Part shown: positions 1-9,531 of the stretch, piece by piece
Position numbering within the stretch: the stretch's first letter is position 1
How the letters are laid out: each line of letters begins with the position of its first letter
Assembly (NCBI RefSeq): GCF_900169505.1
Contig: NZ_LT827021.1
Coordinates: forward strand, 124,001-188,000
From: Arabiibacter massiliensis
GTDB taxonomy: Bacteria; Actinomycetota; Coriobacteriia; Coriobacteriales; Eggerthellaceae
Direction of reading: 5' to 3'
Length of the DNA: 64,000 nt
Notes under the pieces: model-generated
What the model was told of the DNA's origin: nothing
Databases searched by the model: none
What the model saw: the letters and a program-made list of their open reading frames with translations, nothing else
Program-made: the position numbers and the translations under genes

Positions 1-191
1 CGTGTGAACGGCGCTATGCACCTTGACAACGGAAGAGCTTTGATGCGCGAACCTCAAGTGCTGGCACGCCATTCAGGAGGTTCGCGCAGGAATTCACGGG
101 GTAAACTAGCAGTAGGTGGCATCAGGGAATGACATATCTCTTGAAAATGAAAAATGTAGTCGGAATATACAGAAATATGCATATTCTGACA
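1..191 (+). promoter_or_regulatory. CRISPR leader region
   Basis: This is the non-coding stretch before the first repeat. From about 112 onward it is clearly richer in A and T than the rest of the window, as CRISPR leaders usually are. The repeats end in TTGAAAC on the + strand, the usual 3' end of type I-C repeats, so transcription and new-spacer insertion should start from this side. No gene is visible here. Cas genes, if present, would lie before the window. Leader identity is inferred from position, orientation and composition. Confidence 0.7.
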
Positions 192-3100
192 GTCGAGCCC
201 CTCGCGGGCTCGCGGGTTGAAACACGTTCGAGGACGGCGACCGCTCGATCATGCGTGTCGAGCCCCTCGCGGGCTCGCGGGTTGAAACGTCTGTCGTCTC
301 GATGAAGGCCCCTGACGAGGTGCGTCGAGCCCCTCGCGGGCTCGCGGGTTGAAACTCATCCATCGAGAAGAGGAGGACGCATGGAGAACGTCGAGCCCCT
401 CGCGGGCTCGCGGGTTGAAACTCATCGAGCATGTCGCCGGAGGCGTGCCGGTGGGGTCGAGCCCCTCGCGGGCTCGCGGGTTGAAACGCGGCCCATGGGT
501 CCGGGCTCTACAAGATCACCGTCGAGCCCCTCGCGGGCTCGCGGGTTGAAACCGAAGCTTGGGAGCTCCTCCCACTTTCCCGCGACGGTCGAGCCCCTCG
601 CGGGCTCGCGGGTTGAAACGATATAGGCCGCGAACGCATCGGCGAACAGCTCGTCGAGCCCCTCGCGGCCTCGCGGGTTGAAACGTCATCCGGCACCGCC
701 GCCGCGCTTGCGGCGAGGTCGAGCCCCTCGCGGGCTCGCGGGTTGAAACGGCGCTATCGTCGCCATCGGCATCATCCTCAAGGTCGAGCCCCTCGCGGGC
801 TCGCGGGTTGAAACTGCGTGCATGTCGTCTATCTGCTCTCCCTGCGCTCGGTCGAGCCCCTCGCGGGCTCGCGGGTTGAAACTCGCTGACGGCCGAGGCG
901 TCGATCCGCCGATGGCTGTCGAGCCCCTCGCGGGCTCGCGGGTTGAAACCGTACACGTAGCCGCCGCTGTTTGCGGAGGTGTGTCGAGCCCCTCGCGGGC
1001 TCGCGGGTTGAAACGAGATAGGAAACAGACACATCGTTTATGTGGTACGTCGAGCCTCTCGCGGGCTCGCGGGTTGAAACAAGCAACGATGCGTCAAAGT
1101 CGAGCGGCACGCCAAGTCGAGCCCCTCGCGGGCTCGCGGGTTGAAACACCGAGCAGGACTGGCGGTCGCTGATGTGCGTCGGGTCGAGCCCCTCGCGGGC
1201 TCGCGGGTTGAAACAACTCCATGCTGCTCCTGACGGCCGTCATGCAGGTCGAGCCCCTCGCGGGCTCGCGGGTTGAAACAACCCCGCCAACGACGACGTG
1301 AAGTACGAGCCGAAGGTCGAGCCCCTCGCGGGCTCGCGGGTTGAAACTCGGCAAGGTCGTCTATCGCGTCGAAGCCGCCGGTCGAGCCCCTCGCGGGCTC
1401 GCGGGTTGAAACGAAAGATAAAGCGAAAGATGAAGAGCTAGATACAAGTCGAGCCCCTCGCGGGCTCGCGGGTTGAAACTATCCGGGCCTCGGATAATTA
1501 CGTTCTCACTTATGGTCGAGCCCCTCGCGGGCTCGCGGGTTGAAACTGCATGACCTCGGTGGGAAGCGCCCCGCGCCCTAGTCGAGCCCCTCGCGGGCTC
1601 GCGGGTTGAAACGTTGACGGTATGGCCGAGGCCGGCGCGGACGTGCTGTCGAGCCCCTCGCGGGCTCGCGGGTTGAAACAGGGCCAAGTGATCGCATGGA
1701 GTACGTCATTGCTGTCGAGCCCCTCGCGGGCTCGCGGGTTGAAACCACTCCACCTTGACGGCCTTGGCCTTGTTGCCGGCGTCGAGCCCCTCGCGGGCTC
1801 GCGGGTTGAAACGGTAGCCCAGTACAGCGCAACGGCGACGGATACAGGTCGAGCCCCTCGCGGGCTCGCGGGTTGAAACCCTTCCGTGGGGACATGGGCG
1901 ACGATCCGAAAGAGTCGAGCCCCTCGCGGGCTCGCGGGTTGAAACCCTCGACGGCGCGCCCGCCCGCGTCGGCTCCCTCGTCGAGCCCCTCGCGGGCTCG
2001 CGGGTTGAAACCTGGCATCCCTCGGAACCGGCCTCACCGGCCTGGCGTCGAGCCCCTCGCGGGCTCGCGGGTTGAAACAGCTGATCTAGGGATGCGTGCG
2101 TGCTGTTGCCGCAGGTCGAGCCCCTCGCGGGCTCGCGGGTTGAAACCGCTTTGAGCGAACGACACGCTGAATATGTCAAGGTCGAGCCCCTCGCGGGCTC
2201 GCGGGTTGAAACTCCAGCCGCATGCGGTACTCGGCCTCGATGTCGGTCGAGCCCCTCGCGGGCTCGCGGGTTGAAACATTGCCGGGAACGTCATCGAAAG
2301 TATCGAACTGGCCGTCGAGCCCCTCGCGGGCTCGCGGGTTGAAACAAACACCACGAGCGCTTGCCCGGCGAGCCACGAAGTCGAGCCCCTCGCGGGCTCG
2401 CGGGTTGAAACTTGTCGCTGGCCTTGGTCGCGATCTCGCTCGGCGTCGAGCCCCTCGCGGGCTCGCGGGTTGAAACCCGATCCTTATACTGGCGTGCTCC
2501 AGGAGGTTGGTCGAGCCCCTCGCGGGCTCGCGGGTTGAAACAAGGGCGACAAGGGCGAGAAGGTCAAGCAAGCTCGGTCGAGCCCCTCGCGGGCTCGCGG
2601 GTTGAAACGTCAACACGCGCGCCGTCCCACGCTGCGTCGTTGGGTCGAGCCCCTCGCGGGCTCGCGGGTTGAAACTATCACACGTGTCTTTACTAGTGAG
2701 ACTGCGGCGTCGAGCCCCTCGCGGGCTCGCGGGTTGAAACATGGGCAGGACGGCGACGATGGACTTCTCGGATGTCGAGCCCCTCGCGGGCTCGCGGGTT
2801 GAAACGTGCCGGGAATGTAGGACGTGCGCGACCATGCCGAGGTCGAGCCCCTCGCGGGCTCGCGGGTTGAAACTCAGATACGCCCATCAAACACCACCTT
2901 TCGTTAAAGTCGAGCCCCTCGCGGGCTCGCGGGTTGAAACATGATGTGCGCTCGCATCGCCATCATCTCACCGTGTCGAGCCCCTCGCGGGCTCGCGGGT
3001 TGAAACGCCTCGGCGACCTCGATTAAGTCATCAATCACGGTCGAGCCCCTCGCGGGCTCGCGGGTTGAAACTGAGGAACTCGGACGGCACGGTGCTCGCC

Positions 3101-4009
3101 GAGTACGTCGAGCCCCTCGCGGGCTCGCGGGTTGAAACCCACTCCCGTTGCTGCTTCGGTGTTGGCGTAAACGTCGAGCCCCTCGCGGGCTCGCGGGTTG
3201 AAACATGCTTCGCACCTACTCGCCGTTATACCCAAGGCGCGTCGAGCCCCTCGCGGGCTCGCGGGTTGAAACACCCCCTCCAAATCGAGCGGCATCGCCG
3301 AAGTGACGTCGAGCCCCTCGCGGGCTCGCGGGTTGAAACACGCGTCTCGAAGAGCAGTCCTGCTTGCATCTCAGTCGAGCCCCTCGCGGGCTCGCGGGTT
3401 GAAACACGCCCGGATCGGTCTACCAGACGCTCTACGCGGTCGAGCCCCTCGCGGGCTCGCGGGTTGAAACGCAGAAGGTCGAGGAAGCGGTAGAGGACGT
3501 CAATGTCGAGCCCCTCGCGGGCTCGCGGGTTGAAACACGAGTGCAAATGTAGGCGTCTCGCACTTGGTCGGTCGAGCCCCTCGCGGGCTCGCGGGTTGAA
3601 ACATGGGGACGCCGAGGTGACGGCCTAGCCGTTTGGGTCGAGCCCCTCGCGGGCTCGCGGGTTGAAACCTCTCGGCCCACTCGCTGGCCTCCTCGGAGCG
3701 ACAGTCGAGCCCCTCGCGGGCTCGCGGGTTGAAACTTCGACCGTCCCGCCCCGTACATGCCCAACAGCGGTCGAGCCCCTCGCGGGCTCGCGGGTTGAAA
3801 CTATCCGGGCTTCAATCCTCCTTATTCCGGAATGGTCGAGCCCCTCGCGGGCTCGCGGGTTGAAACGCTGAGCCGGAGCCCGTTGTCCCTCGGCTTCTCG
3901 TCGAGCCCCTCGCGGGCTCGCGGGTTGAAACGACGTGGAGGCCGAGACGACCGAGGCCGCCACGCGTCGAGCACCTCGCGTCGAGCCCCTCGCGGGCTCG
4001 CGGGTTGAT
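192..4009 (+). CRISPR. CRISPR array, type I-C-like, 57 intact repeats
   Basis: The repeat is 32 nt, beginning GTCGAGCCCC and ending GGGTTGAAAC, with an internal palindrome around CGAGCCCCTCGCGGGCTCG. I counted 57 intact copies starting at 192 and ending with the one at 3900-3931, with starts 65-68 nt apart and so spacers of 33-36 nt. A 58th copy at 3980-4009 has a damaged 3' end. Two interior copies carry one substitution each (653-684 and 1049-1080). Repeat length and the TTGAAAC end match type I-C systems; subtype is inferred because no cas gene is in view. The array supplies guide RNAs to a Cascade-type complex that targets invading DNA. I noticed no duplicated spacers, although two begin with the same nine bases (spacers at 1480 and 3802). 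Confidence 0.97.
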
Positions 4010-4346
4010 ATTTGGCGAACTCCATATCACCGCGCTTGACCTGGTTGTAGAGTCCTCATGGGCTCGCCGACTGAAGCGCGATATGCATTTCAGCCTTGCG
4101 CCGGTCATTACGTTGAACCCTCGCGAACTCGCTGGTTGGAAGAGGCTGTGCCGAAAGCTCCGAAACGCAAGTCCGCCATGGGGTCGCCAGAAACATCATG
4201 GCGGAGCCGCATCAACGATTCGGCGGAGCTCCGGCCTTTCGCGCTCGCCGGCCGCTTCTTCGCGAAAGGCTGCGGGTTGATTCGAGAAACGAGATCCTTC
4301 CCGTCGTCCGCCAAAGTCCTTTCTCGCGGACGTTGCGCTTGGAAAC
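3966..4346 (+). repeat. Degenerate trailing CRISPR repeats
   Basis: After the last good spacer there is a truncated repeat start at 3966-3979, the 3'-damaged copy at 3980, then decayed copies that keep the array's period: 4047-4078 (GTAGAGTCC...GACTGAAGC), 4112-4142 (GTTGAACCC...GGTTGGAAG), a poorer one at about 4171-4194 ending GAAAC, poor matches near 4226-4284, and 4316-4346 (GTCCTTTCTCGCGG...TTGGAAAC). The 67- and 65-nt steps support common origin. This is the leader-distal, oldest end of the array, where repeats usually decay. The stretch 4010-4388 holds nothing else recognisable except the promoter region of the next gene. Confidence 0.75.
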
Positions 4347-4388
4347 CTGCTACACTTACCCGGATCATCAACGGAAGGGAGGCCGCCC

Positions 4389-5165
4389 ATGGCTGCCAAG
4401 ATCATCGAATTCCCCGGTGCCGACGTGCCCGGCTCCGATCGCGACATCATGCTCTACCAGGTGAAAGCCACCATCCTCGAATCCGAGCCGCCCATCTGGC
4501 GCAGGCTTTTGGTTCCCGTCGCCGTCGACATGGACGCGCTCCACGAATTCCTCGCGCGCTCCTTCGGGTGGGCCGGCTACCACCTGTACACCTTCGAGAA
4601 AGACGGCATGTCCTACGACGCGCCGCAGCTCTGCGACGAGCTCGCCGCATCGCCCGCGCTCAACGGCGCGCACCGCGACGCGTCGAAGGCGGGCATCGGC
4701 GAAACGCTGAGCGTGGGCGACTCCCTCGTCTACACCTACGACCTGGGCGACAATTGGGAAGTCGCCGTCGAGGTGGAGGACGAGGTGTCCGCCGAGGAGG
4801 CGTTCGTCCCGTTCCTCCCCGTGTGTCTTGACGGCGAGCGCCACGCCCCGCTCGAGGACTCGGGAGGCATGGGCGGCTACGAGGACCTGTGCCGCACCCT
4901 CGCCGATCCGAAGGATCCCGGCTACCGCGACGCGTGCGACTGGGCCGGCTACGACGACGGCGCGGACTTCGACCCGGAGTTCTTCGACATCCTCGGCCTC
5001 AACGAGCAGTTCGCCTACGACATGGTCGACGCGATGGAAGACGACTTTTTGCCCGAGGACCCCGACGAGCTCAAAGAGCTGTGCAAGGACCTTCTGGCGC
5101 AGCAGATGGTCATGGTGGTGGGCCTGTCGATGGACGGCGTGGCGGGCGAAGACGACGAGGCGTAG
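4389..5165 (+). CDS. pRiA4b ORF-3 family protein
   Basis: A 258-residue protein whose N-terminal part (about residues 18-190) matches the plasmid pRiA4b ORF-3 fold: the YQVKATILESEPPIWRRLLV segment, followed by the HEFLARSFGWAGYHLYTF and VYTYDLGDNWEV segments, is the hallmark of PF07929. The molecular role of this family is unknown; members occur on plasmids and beside mobile elements. The C-terminal third is acidic and ends in an amphipathic stretch. An AAGGGAGG ribosome binding site precedes the ATG, and a TACACT -10-like box lies near 4350. It is the first gene of a four-gene operon; the next start codon is 3 nt after its stop. Family assignment is firm; function is not known. Confidence 0.88.
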   Translation: MAAKIIEFPGADVPGSDRDIMLYQVKATILESEPPIWRRLLVPVAVDMDALHEFLARSFGWAGYHLYTFEKDGMSYDAPQLCDELAASPALNGAHRDASKAGIGETLSVGDSLVYTYDLGDNWEVAVEVEDEVSAEEAFVPFLPVCLDGERHAPLEDSGGMGGYEDLCRTLADPKDPGYRDACDWAGYDDGADFDPEFFDILGLNEQFAYDMVDAMEDDFLPEDPDELKELCKDLLAQQMVMVVGLSMDGVAGEDDEA

Positions 5166-5168
5166 CCC

Positions 5169-5624
5169 ATGCTCGCATCGACGATCGGCCACGTCGCCGA
5201 CAACGACTACCTCTCCGCGCGCTTCAAGTCCGCCTTCGCGTTCCTGAAGCGCGCGGATCTCGCCTCTCTGCCGCTCGGGCGCGTCGACATCGATGGCGAC
5301 GAGGTGTTCGCGAACGTCCAGGAGTACGCCACCGTCCCCGCCGGCGAGAAGCTCATGGAGGCCCATCGGCGCTACTACGACGTCCAGTTCGTCGTCTCAG
5401 GCGAAGAGGTCATGGAGTACGCGCCGCTCGAAGGCCTGGCCGCGGCGCAGCCGTTCGACGAAGGGAGCGACTTCGGGCTGTACCTTCCGCCCGACCGGCC
5501 CTCCTCGATCGTGCTGCGCGCGGGGGACGTGGCCGTGCTCGCGCCCGAGGACGCGCACAAGCCGGGATGCGCCCTCGCCGCGCCGGCCCGCGTGCGCAAG
5601 GTGGTCGTGAAGGTGCGCGCGTAA
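5169..5624 (+). CDS. YhcH/YjgK/YiaL family protein
   Basis: A 151-residue cupin-like protein of the YhcH/YjgK/YiaL (DUF386) family. Visible family landmarks are the early [11 protein letters not shown] strand, the [17 protein letters not shown] core containing a conserved His, and the [13 protein letters not shown] segment near residue 130, whose Glu, Asp and His are expected metal ligands. Relatives occur in sialic-acid and other sugar catabolic operons, and some affect biofilm formation, but this copy is not beside sugar genes, so its substrate cannot be inferred. It sits 3 nt behind the pRiA4b-type gene and 4 nt before the GIY-YIG gene, indicating co-transcription. Confidence 0.88.
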   Translation: MLASTIGHVADNDYLSARFKSAFAFLKRADLASLPLGRVDIDGDEVFANVQEYATVPAGEKLMEAHRRYYDVQFVVSGEEVMEYAPLEGLAAAQPFDEGSDFGLYLPPDRPSSIVLRAGDVAVLAPEDAHKPGCALAAPARVRKVVVKVRA

Positions 5625-5628
5625 TCGC

Positions 5629-5964
5629 ATGGCCCCGCAGGATCCACAGGCCTCGTTCTACCTCTACGTGCTCGAATGCGCCGACGGCACCTGGTACACC
5701 GGCTATACCGTGGACGTCGAGGAGCGCGTGCGGGCCCACAACGCCGGCGAGGGCGCGAAGTACACGCGCGGACGCACGCCCGCCACGCTCGTTGCGTCGG
5801 CCCGGTTCGCCTCGAAGCACGAGGCCATGAGCGCGGAGTACCGCTTCAAGCGCCTCACGCGCCGCCAGAAGGAACGCCTCGTGCGCCGTGCCGCCGACGA
5901 GCCGTTCGAGCAGGTCCTGCGCGCCCTCATGCCCGACGCGGAAGAAGGGGAGGGGCCCCGATGA
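5629..5964 (+). CDS. GIY-YIG nuclease superfamily protein (UPF0213-like)
   Basis: A 111-residue single-domain GIY-YIG protein. The motif pair appears as [18 protein letters not shown] (Y-V-L then Y-T-G) near residues 9-26, followed by the conserved [19 protein letters not shown] segment that carries the Arg and Glu of the catalytic region, ending in a basic helix. Length and layout fit the stand-alone UPF0213/YhbQ group. These resemble the nuclease domain of UvrC, but their cellular substrate is poorly defined. The stop codon overlaps the next gene's start (ATGA), so translation is probably coupled. Confidence 0.93.
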   Translation: MAPQDPQASFYLYVLECADGTWYTGYTVDVEERVRAHNAGEGAKYTRGRTPATLVASARFASKHEAMSAEYRFKRLTRRQKERLVRRAADEPFEQVLRALMPDAEEGEGPR

Positions 5965-6509
5965 CCGCCGACGGCGCTGCCAACGTCACCCGCCTCGCGC
6001 GCCTGCTCGAGCTCGAAGCCGGCCGTCTGCGGCCCCATCGCCTGGCCGACCTCCTGTCGCATTTGTTGGGCGACCGCATCCAGGTGGGCGACGCGTCCCG
6101 CTACCTGTTCGCGCACGCGCGCCGCCAGGGCTACGACCTCCCGCCGTACCCGCTCGCCGGCTGCGGCGAGATCCGCGAGTTCTTCGCGGACGAGGGGGTG
6201 CGCAGCGTTCCCGAATGGTACGGCCGAAAGCTCGGCGTGGACGGACCCGCCTACGAGGCGCTGCCGTCCCAGACCATCCTCGTCGCGCGCGACCGCGAGA
6301 ACCGCCGCAAGGCGCTCCTCCTCGACGGCATCCGCTACCGCGACGCCGCCGCGTTCCAGAACCTCGCCGACAGCGGCCTGGCCCGCACGTTCTCCGAGGA
6401 CGACCTCGACGCGCTCCTCGGCCTCGTCCTCGCGTTCCTCCTAGGCGAGCTCCCCGACGGCCCCTTCGCTCCCGAAGGCCCGGTCGCGCTCGTGTCCCGC
6501 ACGTTCTAG
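5961..6509 (+). CDS. Hypothetical protein, last gene of operon
   Basis: A 182-residue soluble protein that I do not recognise. The ATG at 5961 overlaps the preceding stop by four bases (ATGA), which decides the start. It is rich in Leu, Ala and Arg, has no membrane segment or signal peptide, and shows no catalytic motif I can name. A helical N-terminal half (residues 8-60) precedes a possible mixed domain with the [21 protein letters not shown] strand region. Its stop codon lies inside a CTAG shared with the convergent trehalose gene. The operon context suggests only that it is made together with the GIY-YIG protein. Confidence 0.8.
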   Translation: MTADGAANVTRLARLLELEAGRLRPHRLADLLSHLLGDRIQVGDASRYLFAHARRQGYDLPPYPLAGCGEIREFFADEGVRSVPEWYGRKLGVDGPAYEALPSQTILVARDRENRRKALLLDGIRYRDAAAFQNLADSGLARTFSEDDLDALLGLVLAFLLGELPDGPFAPEGPVALVSRTF

Positions 6510-8851
6510 CGGGCCCGCGCCAGCGCCTCCAGAAGCTCGCGCATCTCGCGGCAGTCCCGCAGCGCGAACCGCGCGCGGGTCGGCCCGCCGCCCACCTTCA
6601 CCGTCCAGGCCTGATCGGGCGCGGCCTCGAACACGTCCTCGTCGGTGCGGTCGTCGCCGGCGGCCAGCAGAAAGCCGTAGGCCGGGTCGCGGAACCACCG
6701 GTGGGCCGCGTGCCCCTTGTCCACGCCGCGCGGCCTGATCTCGATCACCTTGTTGCCGTCCATGAGCGAGAGCCCCCGGTCGGCCAGGCCGCCCAGCGCG
6801 TTCTTCACCTCGATGACGCGACGTTCGGCCAGCTCCTGGCTGCACATGCGGTAGTGCCACACGAGCGAGTAATCCTTCTCTTCCAGAAGCGATCCCGGCG
6901 TGCGGTCGACGAAATCGGCCAGCACGGGCCGCAGCGCGTCCTTCCAGGCGGCGTCGAGCGGCTCCTCCAGCGTCCAGCGGCCCTGCGCGCGGTCGAGGAA
7001 CCACACGCCGTGCTCGGCCACGAGGTCCACCGGCGCCGCGCCCAGCCATGCCTCCAGCGTGTCGCGGTCGCGCCCGGACACCACCGCCACGTCCGTCCCC
7101 TCCGTCGAGCCCAGCCGCGAAAGCAGCTCCAGCAGCCGCTCGTCGGGGGCAACGCGCCCCGGATCGTCGGAGAACGGCATGAGCGTCCCGTCGTAGTCCA
7201 GCAGAAGCGCCCGCCTCCGCGCGCCGCCGTACGCCTCGACCAGCCTGCCGGCCGTAGCCGGTCCCAGCAGGCGCGCGCTCATGCCCTCCTGGCGGCGCTT
7301 CACCTCGTCAACCGCGCCCAAGAACTCGCGCGCCCACTTGCGCGACGTGTAGCGGGCGAGGCGCTCCTGCATGGGGGCGTTGCGGCGGCGCTGCTCGTCG
7401 GGCGGCATCGCGAGGGCCTGCTCCATGGCGCGCACCACGCCCTCGAGGTCGAACGGGTTCACGGTCAGCGCCTCGTGCAGCTCGTAGGACGCGCCGGCCA
7501 TCTCGGAGAGCACGAGCACGCCGCCCTCGCCGTCGTGGCAGGCCAGGTACTCCTTGCACACCAGGTTCATCCCGTCGCGAAGCGGCGTGACCAGCATGAC
7601 GTCGCTCGCCACGTACAGGCTCGCCAGCTGGTCGAACGGCAGCGAGCGGTAGTAGTAGTCCACCGGCGTCCAGTCCATCGTGGAGTGCTTGCCGTTCACG
7701 AGGCCCACCAGCTCGTCGATGCGCTTCTTGAGGGCGCGGTAGGACTCCACGTTCTCGCGCGACGGCACGGTGACCAGCGCGAGCACCACCTTGCCCTTCC
7801 ACTCGGGGTGGCGGTCCAGAAACGCGTCGAAGGCGTGCAGCCGGTCGGGGATGCCCTTGGAGTAGTCCAGCCGCTCCACCGACAGCATCACCTTGCAGCC
7901 CTCATGCCCCTTCTCCGCGCTGAACTCGGCGGCCGCGCGGCGCACCGAGGGCTTGCGCGCGGCGTCGCGGTAGCGCCCGTAGTCGATCCCTAAGGGGAAC
8001 GCGTCGGCCTGCACGAGGCGCCCGTCCACCGTGAGCGTGCCGCTCGCGTTCTCGATGCCCGCGATGCGCCGGCAGCTCGACAGGAAGTGCCGCACGTAGT
8101 CGTAGGCGTGGAAGCCCAGCAGGTCGGCGCCCAGAAGGCCGCGCACCACCTCCTCGCGCCACGGCAGCATGCGGAACGTCTCGTAGTCGGGGAAGGGGAT
8201 GTGCAGAAAGAAGCCGATGCGCGCGTCGGGCAGCGCCTCGCGCAGAAGCGACGGCAGCAGCATGAGGTGGTAGTCCTGGATCCACAGCGTGTCGCCCGGC
8301 CGCGCCTCGGCGACCACCGCGTCGCGGAAGCGCTCGTTCACGCGCCGGTACGCCTCCCATTCGGCCTCCTCGAAGCGGGTGTTCTGCGGGAAGCCGTGGA
8401 AGAGCGGCCACACGGCGGAGTTCGAGAAGCCCTCGTAGTAGCGCTCGGCGTCGTCCTCGTCGAGGAACACCGGCCGGCAGGCGCGCTCGCCGAGGGCTTC
8501 CGCGAGCTCCCGCTGCCCCTCGGCGTCGAGCGCGTCGCCCGCGTCCGCCCAGCCGATCCAGAGGTTGCCCGCCTGCTCGTGCAGGGGGCCGAGCCCCGTG
8601 GCCAGCCCGCCGACGCTGCGCTCGAACGCGAAGCCGCCCCGTCCGTCGTCCTCGAAGCGGTAGGGGAGGCGGTTCGACACGATGACGAGCCGGCCCTCGC
8701 GGCCCTCGCCGTCCATCGTGCGCGCGGCCAGCCGAGGAGCCGCCGCCGCGCCCGCCGCCGGGCGCTCGAAGGCCGCCGCCGGTTCGGGCAGGCGCTCGAG
8801 GAGCGCGCTTCTGCCGTCGCGCGCCGCCGTGCTGCTGTAGATCGTGTTCAT
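6506..8851 (-). CDS. otsAB: Bifunctional trehalose-6-phosphate synthase/phosphatase
   Basis: A 781-residue fusion of two trehalose enzymes. Residues about 55-520 are a GT20 synthase (RLVIVSNRLP start motif, VGGLATGL, WIQDYHLMLLP, the VERLDYSKGIPDRLHAF loop, and the RDGMNLVCKEYLA acceptor/donor motif) that joins UDP- or ADP-glucose to glucose-6-phosphate. Residues about 540-780 are a HAD phosphatase (LLLDYDGTLMPF near 549, VVSGRD, and the GDDRTDEDVF metal motif) that releases trehalose. All key motifs of both halves are present. The first 50 residues are Ala-rich and may be disordered; a later start is possible but less likely. Trehalose would serve as osmoprotectant or stress sugar. It is convergent with the upstream operon and has no partner genes. 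Confidence 0.95.
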   Translation of the reverse strand: MNTIYSSTAARDGRSALLERLPEPAAAFERPAAGAAAAPRLAARTMDGEGREGRLVIVSNRLPYRFEDDGRGGFAFERSVGGLATGLGPLHEQAGNLWIGWADAGDALDAEGQRELAEALGERACRPVFLDEDDAERYYEGFSNSAVWPLFHGFPQNTRFEEAEWEAYRRVNERFRDAVVAEARPGDTLWIQDYHLMLLPSLLREALPDARIGFFLHIPFPDYETFRMLPWREEVVRGLLGADLLGFHAYDYVRHFLSSCRRIAGIENASGTLTVDGRLVQADAFPLGIDYGRYRDAARKPSVRRAAAEFSAEKGHEGCKVMLSVERLDYSKGIPDRLHAFDAFLDRHPEWKGKVVLALVTVPSRENVESYRALKKRIDELVGLVNGKHSTMDWTPVDYYYRSLPFDQLASLYVASDVMLVTPLRDGMNLVCKEYLACHDGEGGVLVLSEMAGASYELHEALTVNPFDLEGVVRAMEQALAMPPDEQRRRNAPMQERLARYTSRKWAREFLGAVDEVKRRQEGMSARLLGPATAGRLVEAYGGARRRALLLDYDGTLMPFSDDPGRVAPDERLLELLSRLGSTEGTDVAVVSGRDRDTLEAWLGAAPVDLVAEHGVWFLDRAQGRWTLEEPLDAAWKDALRPVLADFVDRTPGSLLEEKDYSLVWHYRMCSQELAERRVIEVKNALGGLADRGLSLMDGNKVIEIRPRGVDKGHAAHRWFRDPAYGFLLAAGDDRTDEDVFEAAPDQAWTVKVGGGPTRARFALRDCREMRELLEALARAR

Positions 8852-9058
8852 GGAGTCCGCCTTTGCTGTCCTTTCCTCCCATTGTAGGGAAGCTCCCCGC
8901 GCGCCGCCGAAGCGGTAGGGCCCTTGTTGCGCGCCCGTCAGGCCTTCGTGAACCGCGCCGCGCTGCGGTCAATATCTGAACTTCGCGCCCGCCGGCGGGT
9001 CCTTGCGGTATGATGCAGGGAAACCGAACCGCTCCCCCCGACGCGCCGAAGGAAGGAC

Positions 9059-9340
9059 ATGCAGACCTACATCGCCCATTACCGCTCGCCCGCCGCCGCC
9101 GACGTCCGCGGGACGGGCCTGTTCGAGTTCGAGAGCGAGTCGCGCGCCGGCACGAAGGGCAACCTGCGCGACGCGCGCCTGAAGATGCTCGAGCTCTTCG
9201 GCAAGGACGCCGTGTCGTGGAACGTCGACCGCGTGGAGCGCAAGAAGGCGGCCGCGCCCGCGTCCGACGGCCAGCTCGAGCTCGACTTCCGCCCGCCCAA
9301 GCCCGAGCGCAAGCGCGCGAAGAAGAAGGAGTGGTGGTAG
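9059..9340 (+). CDS. Small hypothetical protein
   Basis: A 93-residue protein with a GAAGGAAGG ribosome binding site just before the ATG. The first 60 residues look folded (MQTYIAHYRS, GTGLFEFES, ARLKMLELFGKDAVSWNVD), and the C-terminal 30 are basic and Lys/Arg/Pro-rich, ending KKKEWW, which suggests nucleic-acid or membrane contact. I do not recognise the family. It is monocistronic, with about 200 nt on each side. Codon use matches its neighbours, which supports a real gene. Confidence 0.72.
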   Translation: MQTYIAHYRSPAAADVRGTGLFEFESESRAGTKGNLRDARLKMLELFGKDAVSWNVDRVERKKAAAPASDGQLELDFRPPKPERKRAKKKEWW

Positions 9341-9531
9341 GCCGCCTGCGCCCGTCCGCCGCGCCGCGCGCATCCGCCCGTGAAGTCCCGGTGACGTCCT
9401 TTCGTCATCGTGTCCCCCAGGGCGCACTCCGTCCGCGCGAGGCGCTATAATGCTTCGAAACGACAACCGCCGCGCTCCGGGTTCCCGAAGGCCTCGGCGC
9501 GCGGCCCCCGATCAGACATCCAGGGAGCATC

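Noticed and set aside
106..3963. Many overlapping frames in the array encoding repeats such as EPLAGSRVET and NPRAREGLD
   Set aside because: These are translations of the 32-nt CRISPR repeat in different frames. They have no ribosome sites and change with spacer length.
4005..4831. Long frames starting in the decayed repeats and running into the pRiA4b-type gene
   Set aside because: They overlap a well-supported gene in another frame and are Arg/Pro-rich, as shadows of high-GC genes are.
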